Shown piece after piece: positions 59,891 through 64,000 of a stretch of 64,000 bases of DNA (positions within the stretch are counted from its first letter, which is position 1; each line of letters begins with the position of its first letter). The notes beneath the pieces were generated by a model. The model saw only the letters and a list, made by a program, of their open reading frames with translations, did not search any database and was not told the DNA's origin. A program made the translations under genes and the position numbers. Source of the stretch: Tomocerus qinae (Eukaryota > Arthropoda > Collembola > Entomobryomorpha > Tomoceridae). Where the stretch lies: positions 65,534,001-65,598,000 of the forward strand of contig CM034546.1 in the NCBI GenBank assembly GCA_020055645.1, written 5' to 3'.

Positions 59891-60085
59891 TTACCAAATG
59901 AGATAATAAATACCAATCTTACCATATTGAAATAGAGGGAAAAGTTGTTGGAGATTTATTTTGCAATTGTTAGCTAATATAAGCATCGCATTGTATTTAT
60001 ACATTGCAAATAACAATGTATCAACATATTCCCGCTCCATTTTCACCTTAGAATACCGTCCAGTGCATTCTCCGTTAAAATGCAT
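59891..60085 (-). CDS. ORF Y of unit 3 (64 aa)
   Basis: Identical protein to Y of unit 1, with the same donor site near its 3' end and the same promoter (TATA near 60281-60287 on the minus strand). Confidence 0.5.
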   Translation of the reverse strand: MHFNGECTGRYSKVKMEREYVDTLLFAMYKYNAMLILANNCKINLQQLFPLFQYGKIGIYYLIW

Positions 60086-60684
60086 GGCAACACACTGACA
60101 TAGTAAAACGAGAAAGCATTCTGTTTATTTACATTTTTAAAGTCCAGCAATAGATCTCTAGCTATTAGTCAACAGGTACACACAGAGCATTGCACGACTA
60201 GAGAATGATTACACAATAGCTACTGATCTTCTTATACTACACACTCCGCTCTGTTACACTCCGCTCTGCAAAAAACTCTTGTATATAGTGGCAGCAGCGG
60301 CAGTCCAAACCGGTTCTCAGGCAGAAAATAAATAAGAATCTCTTCACAATTCTCTTTGCAAATAAAGACTAATGTCTCCCATTCGACACAAACGATTTCA
60401 AAACGTCATATTTTCTTAACGGACAAACATTCCTCATTTTTGACACCGGATTCAAAATGGCCGCCTCAGAACCATTCTGACGTCACCAAACAACAAGACA
60501 CTGCTGTTTTTTGAAAAACTAGCCAAAATTAGCCTCATTTTCATAAAAACACATATCATTTCTTTTCGTAAGGGGGAGTGGCCACACCACCCCCTTATTA
60601 TTCGGGACAAAACAGCTCAACACTGTTGCCTTTTTCTTCCTTTTTCCACATTTCCCTGGGCCTAAAAGCCTCAAAAGAACCCAA

Positions 60685-60797
60685 ACCTTCAACCAGAGCG
60701 TCGTCAGCAGCTGTTGGGGGTCGTTGTTCACGTGCTGGGGGGCCACGCGGCCCCCCAGCGACCCCCAACAGCTGCTGACGACGCTCTGGTTGAAGGT
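60685..60797. repeat. terminal palindrome 4 (flop form), beta/beta junction
   Basis: Flop form. Both flanks lead into beta ends. The left flank has lost part of the CCCGAGGCCTAATAAGG block (it reads CTTATTATTCGGGAC). Confidence 0.9.
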
Positions 60798-61400
60798 TTG
60801 GGTTCTTTTGAGGCTTTTAGGCCCAGGGAAATGTGGAAAAAGGAAGAAAAAGGCAACAGTGTTGAGCTGTTTTGTCCCGAGGCCTAATAAGGGGGGTGGT
60901 GTGGCCACTCCCCCTTACGAAAAGAAATGATATGTGTTTTTATGAAAATGAGGCTAATTTTGGCTAGTTTTTCAAAAAACAGCAGTGTCTTGTTGTTTGG
61001 TGACGTCAGAATGGTTCTGAGGCGGCCATTTTGAATCCGGTGTCAAAAATGAGGAATGTTTGTCCGTTAAGAAAATATGACGTTTTGAAATCGTTTGTGT
61101 CGAATGGGAGATATTAGTCTTTATTTGCAAAGAGAATTGTGAAGAGATTCTTATTTATTTTCTGCCTGAGAACCGGTTTGGACTGCCGCTGCTGCCACTA
61201 TATACAAGAGTTTTTTGCAGAGCGGAGTGTAACAGAGCGGAGTGTGTAGTATAAGAAGATCAGTAGCTATTGTGTAATCATTCTCTAGTCGTGCAATGCT
61301 CTGTGTGTACCTGTTGACTAATAGCTAGAGATCTATTGCTGGACTTTAAAAATGTAAATAAACAGAATGCTTTCTCGTTTTACTATGTCAGTGTGTTGCC

Positions 61401-61439
61401 ATGCATTTTAACGGAGATTGCATTGTAAAGCCGTTTTAA
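61401..61439 (+). pseudogene. degenerate ORF Y in unit 4
   Basis: The beta-end promoter and leader of unit 4 match the other units almost exactly up to ATGCATTTTAACGGAGA. Then the sequence diverges and reaches a stop after 12 codons (MHFNGDCIVKPF). Weak similarity to the Y-X spacer continues to about 61610, after which the unit is unrelated to the others. Confidence 0.6.
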
Positions 61440-61750
61440 GGTGAATATAGAGCGGGAATAAGTTGATAAAAAGTTGTTTGCATCTCTGTTTCAACATGGT
61501 AATATTTGTATTTATTGTCTCATTGGCAATTATTTCATTGAATATACACAAAGTGATTTGTTATTATTCCAAATAATTATTATGAGAAACAAATAAGAAT
61601 TTACCTTGTCGATCGAGGTTTAAACTGCAGTATAGAAATATTAGGTTCCCAAAAGCATTATAATATATATTTGTTTGTAAAATGTTTATAATACTCACTT
61701 TATGTAGCTGCTTTGAGTTTATTCACTTTGAAAGTGAGATCTCCTTCCAC

Positions 61751-62101
61751 TCAAGGACAACTGTCTGTCCGATGTAATTTTGCTAGCCGAGTACATGTAG
61801 CCCAATCCACGACAATGCCGTTTTCAAAGTCAGCATATTGCATGACATTCAGCCAACGATTGTCGATCTGCCTTCTTAGGTTAGATAGGGCTTGTTTCTC
61901 CTTTCTAGAATGTACAATTTTATGTACAATTTCTATAAGATTTAAAACAACTGAAGACCAACTTTTTGATTTGTTCTCCGCAATTGCTTGCAGCAAAAGC
62001 ATTCGATACAAATCATTATTGTCTTTTACTGCTTTCACTGAGAACCATTTTGATTGGCTACGTGGTAGAGCTGTTAACGCCAAACAACGATATTTCGTCA
62101 T
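61751..62101 (-). CDS. ORF Z, unit-4-specific protein of unknown function (116 aa)
   Basis: Faces the alpha-end promoter (TATAAAAGG on the minus strand near 62551-62557). An acceptor-like TATAATACAG ends at 62129, in frame phase 0 with the ORF, so a spliced 5' exon is possible. The protein is basic and helical (KDNNDLYRMLLLQAIAENKS, SVVLNLIEIVHKIVHSRKEK, LRRQIDNRWLNVMQYADFEN). No motif recognised. X is absent from this unit. A donor-like GTGAGT follows the ORF near 61698. Confidence 0.4.
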   Translation of the reverse strand: MTKYRCLALTALPRSQSKWFSVKAVKDNNDLYRMLLLQAIAENKSKSWSSVVLNLIEIVHKIVHSRKEKQALSNLRRQIDNRWLNVMQYADFENGIVVDWATCTRLAKLHRTDSCP

Positions 62102-62300
62102 TTTGCAAATGACGCGTATGTGGAAAATCTGTATTATACAAAATCGAAAACACGGCACAATTTTCAAATTAAATGTTCTTCAATAATTAATAATTATTTT
62201 GTGAAAATATTATATTAAAAGTATGATATTTCACAATAGATTGTAAATATCCAAAACCTAATTTTGTAAATATTTAGAAATATATTAAATGTTTCCTTAC

Positions 62301-62373
62301 CAAATGTCCAGATAAATAATCCAATCAGAAATAACGCTATGATAAGACATATAATGTCCACCAAAGTATACAT
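62301..62373 (-). CDS. small membrane-anchor exon in unit 4
   Basis: ATG at 62371-62373 opens 24 codons that are almost entirely hydrophobic after MYTLVD (IICLIIALFLIGLFIWTF) and end at a good donor (ATTTG|GTAAGG). Splicing to the acceptor at 62129 gives a frame different from ORF Z and a short 19-residue tail, so the connection is unresolved. It lies just downstream of the alpha-end TATA box. Confidence 0.35.
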
Positions 62374-62846
62374 TCAATATCCAAAATGTGTAAATTGATG
62401 GATTTTAAATGTTTTGAATAATTGTGAAGGATTATTGCGTATTATTATTTCGAAAAATTATTTGAAATAATATAATCTCTGGGAAACTTTAGGAGCTATT
62501 GACACTTTGAAAGGCTGAGGGCAAATGAGCCTCCAAACCCCAACAACCTCCTTTTATAACCTTCTCCCAACGTTTCTCGGACGTCCTGAGAACCTGTTTG
62601 TACCGCCGCTGGAGAAACCCTCGGGATTTTCCGTCAGCAGCGTCCGTCCTTGATAGAGGTCATTGATACACCCCAACGATTCTCCGACGTTCTGAGGCTC
62701 CTTGAACAAGGTCAATGATCTTTGTGGGAGGGGGGGCAGCCCCCCAACCAGCTTTTATAGGCCTCGGGACAAAACAGCTCAACACTGTTGCCTTTTTCTT
62801 CCTTTTTCCACATTTCCCTGGGCCTAAAAGCCTCAAAAGAACCCAA

Positions 62847-62959
62847 ACCTTCAACCAGAGCGTCGTCAGCAGCTGTTGGGGGTCGCTGGGGGGCCGCGTG
62901 GCCCCCCAGCACGTGAACAACGACCCCCAACAGCTGCTGACGACGCTCTGGTTGAAGGT
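62847..62959. repeat. terminal palindrome 5 (flip form), alpha/beta junction
   Basis: Flip orientation. The left flank is the alpha end of unit 4 and the right flank the beta end of unit 5, so these two units are joined head-to-tail, unlike the other junctions. Confidence 0.9.
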
Positions 62960-63550
62960 TTGGGTTCTTTTGAGGCTTTTAGGCCCAGGGAAATGTGGAA
63001 AAAGGAAGAAAAAGGCAACAGTGTTGAGCTGTTTTGTCCCGAGGCCTAATAAGGGGGGTGGTGTGGCCACTCCCCTTACGAAAAGAAATGATATGTGTTT
63101 TTATGAAAATGAGGCTAATTTTTCAAAAAACAGCAGTGTCGTATTGTTTGGTGACGTCAGAATGGTTCTGAGGCGGCCATTTTGAATCCGGTGTCAAAAA
63201 TGAGGAATGTTTGTCCGTTAAGAAAATATGACGTTTTGAAATCGTTTGTGTCGAATGGGAGATATTAGTCTTTATTTGCAAAGAGAATTGTGAAGAGAAT
63301 CTTATTTATTTTCTGCCTGAGAACCGGTTTGGACTGCCGCTGCTGCCACTATATACAAGAGTTTTTGCAGAGCGGAGTGTAACAGAGCGGAGTGTGTAGT
63401 ATAAGAAGATCAGTAGCTATTGTGTAATCATTCTCTAGTCGTGCAATGCTCTGTGTGTACCTGTTGACTAATAGCTAGAGATCTATTGCTGGACTTTAAA
63501 AATGTAAATAAACAGAATGCTTTCTCGTTTTACTATGTCAGTGTATTGCC

Positions 63551-63745
63551 ATGCATTTTAACGGAGAATGCACTGGACGGTATTCTAAGGTGAAAATGGA
63601 GCGGGAATATGTTGATACATTGTTATTTGCAATGTATAAATACAATGCGATGCTTCTATTAGCTAACAATTGCCAAATAAATCTCCAACAACTTTTCCCT
63701 CTATTTCAATATGGTAAGATTGGTATTTATTATCTCATTTGGTAA
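63551..63745 (+). CDS. ORF Y of unit 5 (64 aa)
   Basis: Intact Y. It differs from units 1 and 3 by a few residues (MLLLANNCQ instead of MLILANNCK) and shares these with unit 2. Same promoter and donor site. Confidence 0.5.
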   Translation: MHFNGECTGRYSKVKMEREYVDTLLFAMYKYNAMLLLANNCQINLQQLFPLFQYGKIGIYYLIW

Positions 63746-63955
63746 TTATTTCATTGAATATTCACAAAATAAATTGTTATAATTCCAAATAATTATTATG
63801 AGAAACAAATAAGAATTTACCTTGGCACTCCAGTCTCACAGCTTTGGAAATAATTTCATTGATTATATCCAAAATGCCCTTTATAATTATTTAATTAATA
63901 AGTTTAAATAAACAAATAAAATATTCACATTACCTTGTTAATCCAGTCTCACAGT

Positions 63956-64000
63956 ATGGTCGCCGGTCGAGTGTGGACAGAAAGCCGCTGCTTTGCTCGT
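63956..64000 (+). CDS. ORF X of unit 5, cut by the window end
   Basis: The first 15 codons match the X copies exactly (MVAGRVWTESRCFAR); the rest lies outside the window. Confidence 0.55.
   Translation, partial: MVAGRVWTESRCFAR

Larger units (their letters stand above)
54075..64000. mobile_element. concatemer of hairpin-ended ~2.2-kb units (runs past the window end)
   Basis: Five copies of one 113-bp palindrome, centred at about 54131, 56343, 58533, 60741 and 62903, divide the region into four full units and a fifth that leaves the window. Unit orientation is minus, plus, minus, plus, plus for the genes. Each full unit is bounded by about 200-bp inverted terminal repeats (54075-54275 in unit 1): the palindrome plus a common flank ending CCCGAGGCCT. 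Beyond that flank the two ends differ: one end (here alpha) continues CCTATAAAAGC, the other (beta) continues CCTAATAAGG. Junction order is alpha/alpha, beta/beta, except at 62903 where alpha meets beta. Copies differ by scattered substitutions and indels. The organisation is that of concatemers made by rolling-hairpin replication of a linear genome with identical hairpin ends; no Rep/NS1, HUH or SF3 helicase motif was seen. Confidence 0.8.

Noticed and set aside
54784..62101. Parvovirus NS1 or capsid identity for X, Y or Z
   Set aside because: No HUH nickase, Walker A/B of SF3 helicases, phospholipase A2 or glycine-rich capsid start is seen; the sizes are far too small. Only the ends resemble that group.
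54014..63185. Long ORFs across the terminal palindromes (proteins containing FNQSVVSSCWGSL and similar)
   Set aside because: They exist on both strands in every palindrome because the sequence is its own complement and GC-rich; they overlap terminal repeats and show no independent start, promoter or motif.
54075..64000. Concatemer as a simple sequencing artefact (missed-adapter inverted reads)
   Set aside because: Units carry private substitutions and indels, one unit has different contents, one junction is head-to-tail, and the inner palindrome changes orientation independently. An artefact would give identical mirror copies. Read-level confirmation is still needed.

Overview
The window is eukaryotic nuclear DNA, AT-rich, with spliced genes (GT-AG introns plus one GC-AG intron), Pol II promoters, a tRNA gene, many inverted-repeat elements and minisatellites. 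The gene content points to an arthropod: three divergent ionotropic-receptor (IR) genes, a Toll-type leucine-rich ectodomain, an FkbM/METTL24-type methyltransferase and a multi-pass chemoreceptor-like protein. A springtail (Collembola) is my best guess from the family mix, but that is inference only.

Layout. 0.4-4.5 kb (-): a complete 12-exon alanine-aminotransferase-like gene with a hydrophobic leader and altered cofactor-site residues. 6.4-10.1 kb: an orphan profilin 3' exon, an element with a minisatellite core, and a complete 4-exon profilin that begins with a signal peptide. 11-38 kb: two tandem modules, each an intronless IR gene followed upstream by an 8-exon receptor gene (all -), with a third unrelated IR (+) between them. 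The receptor genes join a Toll-like ectodomain (LRRs, LRRCT, LRRNT, short LRRs, LRRCT) through one membrane helix to a split tyrosine kinase instead of a TIR domain. The first copy is intact (1151 codons); the second has a two-base insertion in the kinase lobe. 39.5 kb: tRNA-Asp. 41.4-42.7 kb: a 2-exon membrane protein. 45.6-48.2 kb: a 5-exon Ser/Pro-rich protein ending in a Cys2-His-Cys finger. 49.1-50.6 kb: a 2-exon type II membrane methyltransferase.

53-64 kb is the most unusual region. From 54075 to the window end lie five units of about 2.2 kb, mostly in alternating orientation and separated by five copies of a 113-bp imperfect palindrome whose inner part occurs in both orientations (flip and flop). 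Each complete unit has about 200-bp inverted terminal repeats, a TATA promoter near one end, two unrecognised ORFs (here Y and X) and a polyadenylation signal, with a second TATA promoter facing inward from the other end. One unit (60741-62903) has different contents. This is what concatemers made by rolling-hairpin replication (parvovirus/densovirus style) would look like, but no Rep/NS1 or capsid gene is recognisable, so it looks like a satellite or a small novel hairpin-ended element. Its left end abuts a host-like exon that is cut off at the junction, next to another large foldback structure.

Functionally the host genes are individual loci rather than a pathway. The only clear local association is the duplicated IR + Toll-kinase module.
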